DNA of 64,000 bases from Candidatus Obscuribacterales bacterium (lineage in GTDB: Bacteria; Cyanobacteriota; Vampirovibrionia; Obscuribacterales; Obscuribacteraceae). Below, piece after piece: positions 1 through 9,155 of this stretch; position 1 is the stretch's first letter, and each line of letters begins with the position of its first letter. The DNA is taken from contig JAHBVO010000006.1 in NCBI GenBank assembly GCA_019637435.1, positions 558,001-622,000 of the forward strand, in the 5' to 3' direction. The position numbers and the translations under genes are program-made. A model generated the notes under the pieces. The model searched no databases, had not been told where the DNA came from, and saw nothing but the letters and a program-made list of their open reading frames with translations.

Positions 1-81
1 TCAAAAATGTGAAGGTAACGAAAAAGCTTTCCGCGTTCTCGCTTACGAAACCGAAGGATTAGAGCCAGTTTCGCACTCTAA

Positions 82-2178
82 TTATAAGCTTACGAACGAG
101 CCTAGAATTTTTTCGGTGAGCACTTTTTCAAAGTATTCGGGTGACATCTTCCTACCCGGCACCAACTGTAGTGCGCCTACACCCTCACCGCGGTTATAGT
201 AAATCACGGCGCCCTTATGACTCAAGCGCGTTTTCGGATTCAGGTAAGTGATTTCTTGAACGAAACCAGAGAGGTCACCGTTTACCCCGAAATTTTCAAC
301 ACGAACTAACTCGCCGACTAGGGCGTTCGTGTTTTCGCTCTGAAAGTTCTGGGCTAGGAAAGCGGCTAATTGCGTAACTTCGGTTGCCCGCTTATCGTAC
401 AGCGCGATATCAAAAATACGCCCCTCAGACTCTTTCCACGGCGGCTCCGTAGAAAGCTCCTCTGAATAGGCATTTTCATCGTACTTCCAACCTTCTAGGT
501 CAAGTAGCCCATGCTTGCATGCTGGAAGACCATCAAAAGGCACCTCAGCTCCATGCTTAGTGGTTCTGTCGCTCGGTTGGTATGGAACAGGTCCTTCACT
601 CGGCGCCACATCAGCCTCTGCTTCATTCACACCCGAGACAGAAGCTAAGTTCGTGTGGACCTCCGAATCAATCTTGGTCTGTCCGGTTTCACCACCAGGC
701 GGAACGTGTTCGCCATCATTTGGCTCTTCGCTTCCGGGTTGCAAAACTTGGTCGAGCACTTCCTCGTCGTGGCTATGAGATGAGATCATGTAAAACATCG
801 CACCAGCACCAATGAGTGCAAGGAATAGCAGAACAATACTAAATTGCATCAACGGCTTACGGAAGAAGCTTTTGCTCTCGTCCTCTTCCGAGATTTGCGC
901 AGTAGAATCGGATTGGCTTTGTTGACTCTGCTGCTTTCCTGAGCCTGACGGCGTCTTCGATGCAGCCCGAAGAGAGGGATCGGAAAGCAATGCTTCGGCC
1001 TCGCTCTCACTCATTTCGATATTGCCACTGCCTGTGGTGTTGTTTGAGCGAAAGCCGCGCGTACCTGTTGTCGGCACTTCCCGTTTCTTAGACTGAGTTT
1101 CACCAGGCTTCTTAACAATAGGTGCTGATTTACTTTTGGAATTATCGGTGTGCTCCGCTTCGCCGGAGGCACCACCATCAGTATCAGGTTTCGCGCCAGG
1201 CAAATCAGTGACTGGCAATCCCCCGGCTTTGAGCAGCGCCTTGCGAAACTCATTCATGCTTCGGTATCGAGACTCCGGATCCTTTGACAGAGCCTTGATA
1301 ACGCAAATTTCCAATGCTTGTGGAACAGTATGGTCGGGTTTTACAAACATGAAAGCGCGCGGCATTTCCTGCATCTGGCGCATCATAGTTTCGACAGGGG
1401 TACTGCCCTGAATCGGAGGAACCCCTGTGAGAACCTCGTAGAGCACACAGCCCAGGGCATAGATATCCGTGCGCTCATCAGCCCGCTTCGAGAGACACTG
1501 CTCTGGACTCATGTACAAAGGACTTCCGAAGACCTGCCCGGTGGCCGTCAACTTACTGACGGGCGACCCGTCAGCGGCGAGCAGTTTCGCAATTCCAAAG
1601 TCGACGATAATCGGAAGCTCATCGCCGTTTGGACCTTTAGAGATAATGATATTGCTGGGCTTGATATCGCGGTGAATGACACCGCATTGATGAGCGTGAA
1701 ACAGACCATCGCACAGCTGGGCGAAAAGCGGAACGGCACGCTCTGGCGAAAGGGGGCCTTCTGCTTTCAATACACCACCGAGGTCTTTCCCTTCCAGGTA
1801 TTCCATGGTGAGAAACGGTACATCGTCGCTTAAGAGCCCGAAATCAAGGACCCTGACGACGTTTACATGGCGAAGGGTGGCAACCGCTTTTGACTCCTGC
1901 TGAAACCTTTGCAGCGCATCGCCATCAGAAATCAGCTCTGTTCGCAGCATCTTGAGAGCCTCGAAGCGCTGCATGAACAGGTGACGCACCTTATAGACGA
2001 TGCTCATGCCTCCACGCCCGAGCAGTTCAAGGACTTCATATTTATCCGCCAGCGTCTTCCCGACGTACGGGTCGGCGGCAATCGTGTTTAATTTAGAGCC
2101 GTCCTCGGGGCAAATTTCTTCACCGGCCGACGCGACAAAGCCGCATCTAAAGCAGAATCTATGACCTGTGGTCTGCAT
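82..2178 (-). CDS. Zinc-ribbon Ser/Thr protein kinase, membrane anchored
   Basis: Bacterial Hanks-type (PknB-like) kinase of 698 aa, predicted to phosphorylate Ser/Thr of unknown targets from the cytoplasmic face of the membrane. Residues 9-27 form a short zinc-ribbon-like segment (CFRC, then CPEDG). The kinase domain starts near residue 47: glycine loop GRGGMS (54-59), ATP lysine 76, HRDIKPSN (169-176), DFG (193-195) and a SPEQ activation-segment motif. A Ser/Gln/Lys-rich linker follows, then one membrane helix near residue 455 and an extracytoplasmic C-terminal domain I do not recognise. All catalytic motifs are intact, so it should be active. It is divergent from the dehydrogenase homologue at 2432; no strong ribosome site precedes the ATG. 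Confidence 0.93.
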   Translation of the reverse strand: MQTTGHRFCFRCGFVASAGEEICPEDGSKLNTIAADPYVGKTLADKYEVLELLGRGGMSIVYKVRHLFMQRFEALKMLRTELISDGDALQRFQQESKAVATLRHVNVVRVLDFGLLSDDVPFLTMEYLEGKDLGGVLKAEGPLSPERAVPLFAQLCDGLFHAHQCGVIHRDIKPSNIIISKGPNGDELPIIVDFGIAKLLAADGSPVSKLTATGQVFGSPLYMSPEQCLSKRADERTDIYALGCVLYEVLTGVPPIQGSTPVETMMRQMQEMPRAFMFVKPDHTVPQALEICVIKALSKDPESRYRSMNEFRKALLKAGGLPVTDLPGAKPDTDGGASGEAEHTDNSKSKSAPIVKKPGETQSKKREVPTTGTRGFRSNNTTGSGNIEMSESEAEALLSDPSLRAASKTPSGSGKQQSQQSQSDSTAQISEEDESKSFFRKPLMQFSIVLLFLALIGAGAMFYMISSHSHDEEVLDQVLQPGSEEPNDGEHVPPGGETGQTKIDSEVHTNLASVSGVNEAEADVAPSEGPVPYQPSDRTTKHGAEVPFDGLPACKHGLLDLEGWKYDENAYSEELSTEPPWKESEGRIFDIALYDKRATEVTQLAAFLAQNFQSENTNALVGELVRVENFGVNGDLSGFVQEITYLNPKTRLSHKGAVIYYNRGEGVGALQLVPGRKMSPEYFEKVLTEKILGSFVSL

Positions 2179-2431
2179 ACGAGAGGGAGAACAGTTCGGT
2201 TGTACCAGGCAACCTTGCGATCATGACAGAAATCGCCAACCTCTACCACTGGCAAAATGGTGAAAGCAAAAACAGAGCTTTTTTCTTAAGCCTTACGGAA
2301 TCAGCATTTAAGTTCTTTTACTTAGATGCGGCCGTCACACATTGCAAAATGCTTTCAGAGTACAATTCTCGTTACCGTCCACAGAGGCTGGATCCGGACG
2401 CTTGAATGCGACGAATGCGACTGGAGGAAAA

Positions 2432-3736
2432 ATGACCACCGCAGAAAAAATGGGTGCTACCATCGATCACGAAGAAGACCGAAACGAATGGGACACCGAA
2501 GACTTCAAAATGGCGCAAAGTTTTCTTGATAAAACGACGCGCTGGATGAAGTTGGATGAGAATGTGCTTTTGCCGCTCAGAAACCCAAAGCGGGTTATGA
2601 CGGTCATGGTCCCGGTGAGACGGGACGATGATTCAGTCAGTTCCTACATCGGCTATCGCGTTCATCATGACCTGGCGATGGGTCCCGGTTTGGGCGGTGT
2701 CAGATTTAGCGCTGGTCTCAGCATGGGCGAAGTCGCCGCCATGGCGATGCGCATGACCTGGAAGTGCGCGCTGATGAACCTGCCATTCGGCGGTGCACAC
2801 GGCGGGCTGAGAATTGACCCTCGCAAGCACTCGCAGAATGAGCTGGAGCGAGCAACTCGAAGATATTGCTCCGAAATTATCGAATTAATCGGTCCAAACG
2901 CAGACATTCAAACTCCGGACCTGAATACGAACGAACAGACCATGGCCTGGATTCTCGATACGTTCAGCGTTAACGTAGGAAACACGATTCCTTCAATCGT
3001 TACCGGAAAGCCCAAGTCGATCGGCGGCTCGCTGAGTTCCGCACATGCCACCGGATACGGTGTCGCCCTCGTCACACGTAGCGTGATGAGACATAACAAT
3101 CTTGACAAGAAAACACCAAAAGTCGCCATTCAAGGTTTCGGACAAGTCGGCTCAGCAGTGGCTCGCAGCCTGCACGCCATGGGTTACGAAATCATCGCCG
3201 TCTCCGACAGCCAGGGCGGCATCTACAATCGCGACGGACTGGACATTAATGCGATTGCCGAGCACAAAGCGAAGACCGGCTCAGTGAAGGGATTCAAAGG
3301 AGCTCAAGCAATTTCGAATGCGGATCTTTTGCAGCTCGAATGCGACATTCTCGCACCATGCGCGGTGAGAAACCAGATCAATACAGACAACGCTGACGCG
3401 ATCAAATGCAAAGTTCTTGTCGAAGGAGCAAACGGTCCTGTAACCCCGGATGCTGACGAAATTCTAGAAAAACGCGGGATCATCGTCGTGCCGGACATTC
3501 TGACCACAGGAACCGGAGTTACGGTCGGCTACTTCGAATGGGTGCAAGGTCTAATGCGCTTGCTCTGGACGGAAGATGAGGTTTACGCTCGTCTTGAGGA
3601 ACTGGTCGACCGAGTCACTCATAAGGTGTTTAAAACATCCGAACAGTACGGCGGATGCTCATTAAGAATGGCTGCAATGCGAATTGCTATCGACCGGGTG
3701 GTAGAAGCTCGCTGGCTCCGCGGTCTTTATCCATAG
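2432..3736 (+). CDS. Glu/Leu/Phe/Val dehydrogenase homologue with altered active-site lysines
   Basis: Two-domain amino-acid dehydrogenase fold, 434 aa, close to the usual 410-450. The ATG at 2432 is preferred over an upstream ATG at 2342 because GGAGG (2423-2427) lies just before it. The Rossmann domain shows GFGQVGSAVA. The N-terminal substrate domain has WKCAL (a conserved lysine). However, the GGxKGG catalytic-lysine motif reads GGAHGG (His123, codon 2798-2800), and the substrate-binding lysine of the GPxKGG motif is Leu87 (GPGLGG, as in leucine dehydrogenases). In the family the lysine replaced by His123 is catalytic, so the reaction is uncertain: it may be an altered-specificity or regulatory homologue rather than a working glutamate dehydrogenase. 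Confidence 0.88.
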   Translation: MTTAEKMGATIDHEEDRNEWDTEDFKMAQSFLDKTTRWMKLDENVLLPLRNPKRVMTVMVPVRRDDDSVSSYIGYRVHHDLAMGPGLGGVRFSAGLSMGEVAAMAMRMTWKCALMNLPFGGAHGGLRIDPRKHSQNELERATRRYCSEIIELIGPNADIQTPDLNTNEQTMAWILDTFSVNVGNTIPSIVTGKPKSIGGSLSSAHATGYGVALVTRSVMRHNNLDKKTPKVAIQGFGQVGSAVARSLHAMGYEIIAVSDSQGGIYNRDGLDINAIAEHKAKTGSVKGFKGAQAISNADLLQLECDILAPCAVRNQINTDNADAIKCKVLVEGANGPVTPDADEILEKRGIIVVPDILTTGTGVTVGYFEWVQGLMRLLWTEDEVYARLEELVDRVTHKVFKTSEQYGGCSLRMAAMRIAIDRVVEARWLRGLYP

Positions 3737-3768
3737 AACGATAAGAACTCCGCTCGTCCAGAACTCAA

Positions 3769-4551
3769 CTAATCTTTCCTTCGCGCATCATCAATGCGCC
3801 AGATTGGGTCTGATTCGCGCAACTCCATATTTACCGCTAAGACATCTTTGAGAAGCTGCTTAACCTCAGGCGGAGCCCCGCTGTCAAGGTCCTCGCGAGC
3901 GAACATCGAGCTAATGCTGCCAACCTGTTCATACGGACTATCATCCGGTCTATCAACTGTACGCTTGCGAAGCAAATCAACCATTGCCGCTTGATCCGGA
4001 TCACCATCCGTATAGAGTTTCATCACTCTACTCGCCTGATTGAAAGCGACGTCGCGCGGATCGGTTTTCTCAAACTGAGAGTTATCGTCCAGGAAAGCCC
4101 GGTCTGACCGCTCAGCCATCACACCCTGTTCGGTGTACATGTAATACAGATGCTCATAAGGCTTGAGTTTTCGTTCTAACTCCTGCTCCTTGTCGTACTT
4201 TTCGCCTTTCTCGCCACTTGTCAACAGATCTTCCTTAGTAGCGGTTACCTTTCCGTCGCCGCTTCTCTGGGAGATAACCAGATCGATGTCCAGCAATTCA
4301 CCACTACTTTTATCAATGGTCGAATCGGGCTGAATTCTTTTGCCGGTATCCTTGACGGCCTGTTCACCGTTATAGTTAATCGCATTACTATCGAGGTCTT
4401 TGGCGAACTGCAGTTGCTCTCCCTTCGACAAACTATGTATCTCATCGTGAAAGGCTGATACATTCGAGCCCTGCTCTGCGGAATCCATAACTCTGTCGGC
4501 AAGGTCTTGAGTTTTACTCTTCTCCGCCGGCTTATGAAGTTGCTCTCCCAT
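3769..4551 (-). CDS. Hypothetical charged soluble protein
   Basis: A 260-residue, strongly hydrophilic protein rich in Asp, Glu and Lys with no signal peptide or membrane helix. I recognise no domain. A clear ribosome site (AGGAGA, about six bases before the ATG at 4551) supports it as a real gene. It is convergent with the dehydrogenase homologue, with only 32 bp between the stop codons, and divergent from the membrane-anchored protein starting at 4682. It looks lineage-specific. Confidence 0.7.
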   Translation of the reverse strand: MGEQLHKPAEKSKTQDLADRVMDSAEQGSNVSAFHDEIHSLSKGEQLQFAKDLDSNAINYNGEQAVKDTGKRIQPDSTIDKSSGELLDIDLVISQRSGDGKVTATKEDLLTSGEKGEKYDKEQELERKLKPYEHLYYMYTEQGVMAERSDRAFLDDNSQFEKTDPRDVAFNQASRVMKLYTDGDPDQAAMVDLLRKRTVDRPDDSPYEQVGSISSMFAREDLDSGAPPEVKQLLKDVLAVNMELRESDPIWRIDDARRKD

Positions 4552-4681
4552 GATTCTCTCCTGCGTGCCTTCCCATACCGTATATGCCCACTATCGACTC
4601 TACCGACATTAACTTTGATAGGGCAGATCCCGTAAAATTGAGACGGCGGAATTCGGTTGCGACAAAGGAAATTTGCTTGGA

Positions 4682-6322
4682 ATGAGCGGCTCTGACGAAG
4701 AACATTCAGAAAACACAGACGAAAATCATCAGACCGAAAATTATCGTCCGACCGCAGAAGAACTCAGCAACGTCATCGAGCTGAATGATTTCAGACATGA
4801 CTATGAGAACATGCGCCCTGGCCTTCTATCGAGAACGCGGCTTACTATTGCGGCTGTGGCGTTGTTTTTCATCGCCCTGATTCTGATACCTGCTCTCACG
4901 CCACTGGGTGAACTTCTGCCGAGCAATGGTCTTACAAGAACAGACGTCGGGAAATTTAGAGTCGATGTTTTTGAGCTTCCTTCGTTGAAGCGCGTCGAAA
5001 ACCGCATGACCACTCTCAATTCGTCTGTCGTATTAGAGCAACTGGGCTGGTCGACAATGTTTAGAGCCCACGACGAACACGACCACCACGCTTATTTTGA
5101 ATTGAAGCAAACTGACTTTGTGCCGTTTAAAATTGGCGAAAACGGTTCCCTCCCCAGGACTTCGGAGAAAACACTCTCGCACTTTTCTTTCATTAGAAAC
5201 GCTGGAGCGATTTTTGTTTTCAAGAACGACACAAAACTCATAGAAGTAGCTGGTATTGCATCTGGTGACATACAAAATTGGAATCTGGATGAATGCCCGC
5301 CATTGATCTTTAACTACGGTAAGTCAGCAGCACTATATAACGTTAACAGCAAAGGCGCGCCGGCCGTGGCATATATAGCAGACTTGAACAAGCCGTCGGC
5401 AATTCTCGTTCCCGAATTTCAAAGTCTGGAAAAGGTGGCCGCAGATCGATTTGGCAAACAACTTTTCGCATTGAGCGGCGACACCATGCACGATACCGCC
5501 CTTACTCAGAGAAAACTGGTTGGCGCAAACTTCGACTACAAACCACCTGCGGTGGCAACCTTCGAGACCGGAGTTTTAATGGAAACTGAATTGTTCCATT
5601 GCGGACCAGCAGCAGCACTGGCTTTGGTCGACGCAGAAAAGCTGAGAGTGATCAGCGCACGCAATGGGCAGCCTATAGCGGTTTACTACTTCAAAGAAAT
5701 TTTCAGTGAACAGCAACTAAGAGACATGACGAACACCGGACTTAAAGCTGGAGATCCGGCAGGGAAAAATCGACTGTCTTACCCGCGTTTTGAAATTCTC
5801 CCCGGAGTGCCGGCGGCAATTTGCGGAGACAAACTAATTGACATGCGCTCAGGAAAAATTGTTGATACCTTGAAGAATTTTTCGAAATTCAGCGCTCTGA
5901 CAGTCGATTACAAGCATCAGATTTTCTACTACAGCTCTAACGAAGTAAGTGGGCATCCAACCGCTTCTTACATGACGGTGAACGTTTACGACCTGGACAA
6001 GATATCACTGGTCAATCAGGTCGTGCTCGGGCCTCAGAGCATGCGCGCACCGGTGAAGAAGGAGACCGCTGATGTCGAGGAGCAGCGACTGGATAGCATT
6101 CAGCAATTGTTTGTCACAGAGGACGACAAACTTGTCGTGGTAACAGCTCCGGCCGACGAAGCACGGCTCAATCGTTTCGAACCCATGAAAATTAAGAACC
6201 CGGAGCTAACACTCCGGGTTCGGGGGATACGGGAGACACAAATCCGTGCGGCAAGACACGGAGTGGACCAAGAACGCTTAAAACTCAATCCACACAACCA
6301 TTTTATGTTCGCGCGCCGCTAA
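4682..6322 (+). CDS. Hypothetical membrane-anchored protein
   Basis: About 546 residues: an acidic cytoplasmic N-terminus of roughly 50 residues, one hydrophobic helix (about residues 54-70) and a large extracytoplasmic portion without Cys-rich or repeat motifs I recognise. The mixed short beta-like segments could be a propeller-type fold, but that is a guess. The start is ambiguous: a TTG at 4673 lies too close to AAAGGA (4664-4669), so the ATG at 4682 is preferred. The coding 3' end contains a perfect 9-bp inverted repeat (6197-6205 with 6212-6220) that is not followed by a T run. No function is assigned. Confidence 0.7.
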   Translation: MSGSDEEHSENTDENHQTENYRPTAEELSNVIELNDFRHDYENMRPGLLSRTRLTIAAVALFFIALILIPALTPLGELLPSNGLTRTDVGKFRVDVFELPSLKRVENRMTTLNSSVVLEQLGWSTMFRAHDEHDHHAYFELKQTDFVPFKIGENGSLPRTSEKTLSHFSFIRNAGAIFVFKNDTKLIEVAGIASGDIQNWNLDECPPLIFNYGKSAALYNVNSKGAPAVAYIADLNKPSAILVPEFQSLEKVAADRFGKQLFALSGDTMHDTALTQRKLVGANFDYKPPAVATFETGVLMETELFHCGPAAALALVDAEKLRVISARNGQPIAVYYFKEIFSEQQLRDMTNTGLKAGDPAGKNRLSYPRFEILPGVPAAICGDKLIDMRSGKIVDTLKNFSKFSALTVDYKHQIFYYSSNEVSGHPTASYMTVNVYDLDKISLVNQVVLGPQSMRAPVKKETADVEEQRLDSIQQLFVTEDDKLVVVTAPADEARLNRFEPMKIKNPELTLRVRGIRETQIRAARHGVDQERLKLNPHNHFMFARR

Positions 6323-6412
6323 TTACATCACCTATTCAGGCGATTTGAAAAACATTCACCCTGGTAAACCGTCCCAGACCTTGCGCAATCAAAAACGGAG
6401 GTGCGAACTCAC

Positions 6413-7354
6413 CTAAAATGCCACAGGCTGGAGCTTAAGAGCTTCATGCACCTTGTATTTGCGCATCTGAGCTTCTATATCGGCTTCCCGAAGAACACCG
6501 GTTTCAGTAACCAGCCCACTGAGTAGATCAAATGGCACCAGGTCGAACTGATGGTTAAGGAGCGAAACGCCTTTGGGAGCATCGCTCCAGACTTCCTCGC
6601 CAGGTCGATCATGTGATTCGAATTCAAAGAGACGTTCGTCCCCGACAAACTTTTCCGAACCTGATAATGCGTACAACGGCACTTTCAGTTCTCGGCAAGC
6701 CACAGCCAACATCCAGGAGCCGACTTTGTTAACTACTCCCGGTCTGGCGATGCAATCGCAGCCCATGAAAGCGGTTGCACAGTTCGGCAAAATCAGACTC
6801 ATGGCGTTATCGAAGGTGTGGATGACCTCGATTCCGCCGGATGCGAAGCGCGCAGCGAGTTTGCGCCCTTCCATGCTCGGTCTGGCCTCTGTGCAGGCTA
6901 CTCGGAAATAGCGTCCCCGGGCACGAGCATTCAGCAACGCCGATACCACGGTCGAGCTGAATGAATAAGCAAAGACAAGTGAGCCGGGCTCAATCAGGTC
7001 GTAAGCGGCATCGGCAATCGTCGCTGCGCTTTCACACAACATTTTTTCGTAATCATCGAGCGTTTTCTGGCACTTCTCGGACAATTCCTGCGTGGTGGAG
7101 GCATCGTCTATGGCTATAAGAACCTTGTTGCACAGGTGAAACAGCGGCGCCATCGCCGGTTGACCAGAAACCAGCTCTTTGCTTGCCTGTTGGATTAAAC
7201 CGCGAACGACCTCAGGCGTTTCTTTCGCCTTCTCGGTAAAAATAGTTTGAAAAACCACAATCGCACGAAGGGCCAGTTCTGCAGCCCCAGACAAAAGGTC
7301 CTCTTTTATTGGCGCGACCAGCTCGGAAATCCACTCTGCATCAGACTTGCTCAT
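6413..7354 (-). CDS. eIF-2B alpha/beta/delta family protein (MtnA-like fold)
   Basis: About 313 residues. The C-terminal two thirds match the eIF2B regulatory-subunit/methylthioribose-1-phosphate isomerase superfamily: a Rossmann-like fold with TEARPSMEGRKLA (the sugar-phosphate binding RP..EG element), MGCD and GVVNKVGSWMLAVAC. The N-terminus is a helical bundle, also typical. The start at 7354 is preferred because AGGGTG lies at good distance; a 17-codon longer start at 7405 lacks a ribosome site. In bacteria such proteins are sugar-phosphate isomerases or of unknown role, not translation factors. The methylthioribose-specific Cys motif is not evident, so mtnA is not assigned. Confidence 0.78.
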   Translation of the reverse strand: MSKSDAEWISELVAPIKEDLLSGAAELALRAIVVFQTIFTEKAKETPEVVRGLIQQASKELVSGQPAMAPLFHLCNKVLIAIDDASTTQELSEKCQKTLDDYEKMLCESAATIADAAYDLIEPGSLVFAYSFSSTVVSALLNARARGRYFRVACTEARPSMEGRKLAARFASGGIEVIHTFDNAMSLILPNCATAFMGCDCIARPGVVNKVGSWMLAVACRELKVPLYALSGSEKFVGDERLFEFESHDRPGEEVWSDAPKGVSLLNHQFDLVPFDLLSGLVTETGVLREADIEAQMRKYKVHEALKLQPVAF

Positions 7355-7468
7355 GACAATCACCCTAAGAAAACAGCTCTTCGACTGAAAAACCAGCCGT
7401 GACATCCCTGATTACAAGATGGAGGACATCGAAAACAATACCAGTTTAACGGCTTGTCAACGAAAACT

Positions 7469-9073
7469 CTAGAGCTTCGCTTCGGTTAGCGCTTCGGCCA
7501 TCTGGCGTGACAGTATGGGCATTTTGTCTTCAGTCGAGATATGCGCCCAGGGCAATATTTCGGTTTCCGGAATATCTCGATAGGCGTAGTACTTCAATGA
7601 AGGCACGGACCCCTCGTACTCTCGAAGGACCTTTTTCCAGGCGCCAAGAGACTCTCCGGCTTTCGCGACCTCGGTCAGGACAGGAGTGAGTCGCCGGTCG
7701 CCGCGCGAGAGAAGAGCCTGTATATCGCTCCAGTTGTGGCTTTCGATACGGACATCCACACCAATCTTGGCTAGATTCTTGCGCAGAAACTCCAATTTTT
7801 GCTTGGACTGCGGATCTCTACCCTTCCATTGAAACGGTGTCTGAGCCTTGGGCACGAAAGATGTGCAGCCAAAAACGAACTTCAGCTTTTTATGCGTTTT
7901 TTTCAACTCGGTGATCAGGCGCGCTGTTTCACTGATGTCATCCATTGTCTCGAAAGGCAATCCTGCAATACCATAGAATTTCAAACCGCTCATGCCACCA
8001 GATTCGATGGCATCCACAGCGTGAAAGATTTCGGCTTCGGTCAGATTCTTTTTCATGATTCTGCGAAGACGTTCCGACCCTGACTCGATTGCAATAGTCA
8101 CCGACTTCTGCCCGAGCGCTCTCAGTTTGCCAACTAATTCAGTATTCAAAGTATCCGCTCGAACGGACGCTACCGTCACGCTCAACCCCTCGCGAGATAG
8201 TAAGCCATCGAGTACATTGTCGAAATCAGGATGTTCGGTAATCGACGGTCCCATCAATCCAATTTTATTTGTAAACGGACGGGCGAGATCCACCTTCTTC
8301 AAAATCGTCTCTACAGGCGCTGTTCGAAACGGGCGAGTCAGGTAACTGGCAAGACAAAAACGACATTCCTGCGGGCAACTACGCGCAATCTCAATCAGAA
8401 ATGTTTCGTTCCAGGTCGTATCGGGCGACAGCATTATCGAATGAGCCACATAATCTTCGGGAGCGCGGAAAAGCAGTTTTGACACTCGTTCCGGTGTTTC
8501 GTCATGCAAAGCTTTAACTGCCGAAATCGGTCCGGTTGCGCTCTCGAATTCGAATTCGTAAAGAGATGGAACGTACACGCCGGGATAAGTTGATAGCTTC
8601 AACAAGCGCTCGCGTCGGTCTGAGACACCCTTCAACTCTCGCATAGCATCAAGCAATCGGGGGATCGTCACCTCCGCGTCTCCCAAAAGGACGACGTCGA
8701 AGATGTCGGCATATGGTTCCGGATTGGCGGATAGAACAGGTCCACCGCCGAAGACGATTGGATCTTCATCGGTTCGGTCTTTAGACAGCCAGGGAATTCC
8801 ATGCTTCTCCAACATGCCAAAAACGTTGATGAAATCTAGCTCCCACGAGATGGTGAAACCAAACAACCGGCAATCACGAGAAACATCTTCAGACACATCT
8901 TTGAACACTCGACTGACTCGAACGTCCGGTGCGCTGTCAAACAAATCGTAGATTAGCTGAAATCCCAGCCCGGACATACCGATCGAATAGTCGTGCGGAA
9001 AGCACCAGGCGACTTCAATTTCAGCCTGAGTCTTCGGATGCTTTGGAATTAATCGAATTTCCCGTTCGAACAT
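7469..9073 (-). CDS. B12-binding-type radical SAM protein
   Basis: 534 residues. The N-terminal ~170 residues resemble the cobalamin-binding-like Rossmann domain found ahead of many radical SAM domains (GGGPVLSANPEPYADIFD, then LLGDAE). The radical SAM core follows with the cluster motif CPQECRFC (CxxxCxxC), a later AIESGSERLRR element and a SAM-binding region around GLKFYGIAGLPFET. It resembles the N-terminal part of the YgiQ/TIGR03960-type proteins of unknown substrate. It binds a [4Fe-4S] cluster and SAM and is expected to be cytoplasmic. It is followed on the same strand by the eIF2B-like gene. Confidence 0.88.
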   Translation of the reverse strand: MFEREIRLIPKHPKTQAEIEVAWCFPHDYSIGMSGLGFQLIYDLFDSAPDVRVSRVFKDVSEDVSRDCRLFGFTISWELDFINVFGMLEKHGIPWLSKDRTDEDPIVFGGGPVLSANPEPYADIFDVVLLGDAEVTIPRLLDAMRELKGVSDRRERLLKLSTYPGVYVPSLYEFEFESATGPISAVKALHDETPERVSKLLFRAPEDYVAHSIMLSPDTTWNETFLIEIARSCPQECRFCLASYLTRPFRTAPVETILKKVDLARPFTNKIGLMGPSITEHPDFDNVLDGLLSREGLSVTVASVRADTLNTELVGKLRALGQKSVTIAIESGSERLRRIMKKNLTEAEIFHAVDAIESGGMSGLKFYGIAGLPFETMDDISETARLITELKKTHKKLKFVFGCTSFVPKAQTPFQWKGRDPQSKQKLEFLRKNLAKIGVDVRIESHNWSDIQALLSRGDRRLTPVLTEVAKAGESLGAWKKVLREYEGSVPSLKYYAYRDIPETEILPWAHISTEDKMPILSRQMAEALTEAKL

Positions 9074-9155
9074 GCTTCACATTCTCGCAGAATAATTGCG
9101 GAAGAACAGCGGCTGTACAGCATTGTGACAATTTCGGTTTTGAGAGAAACCCAGT

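Noticed and set aside
1318..1833. 171-codon plus-strand frame within the kinase gene
   Set aside because: Antisense to the catalytic kinase motifs.
6197..6220. Terminator within the 3' end of the 4682 gene
   Set aside because: A perfect 9-bp hairpin, but no T run follows and the reading frame continues for another 34 codons.
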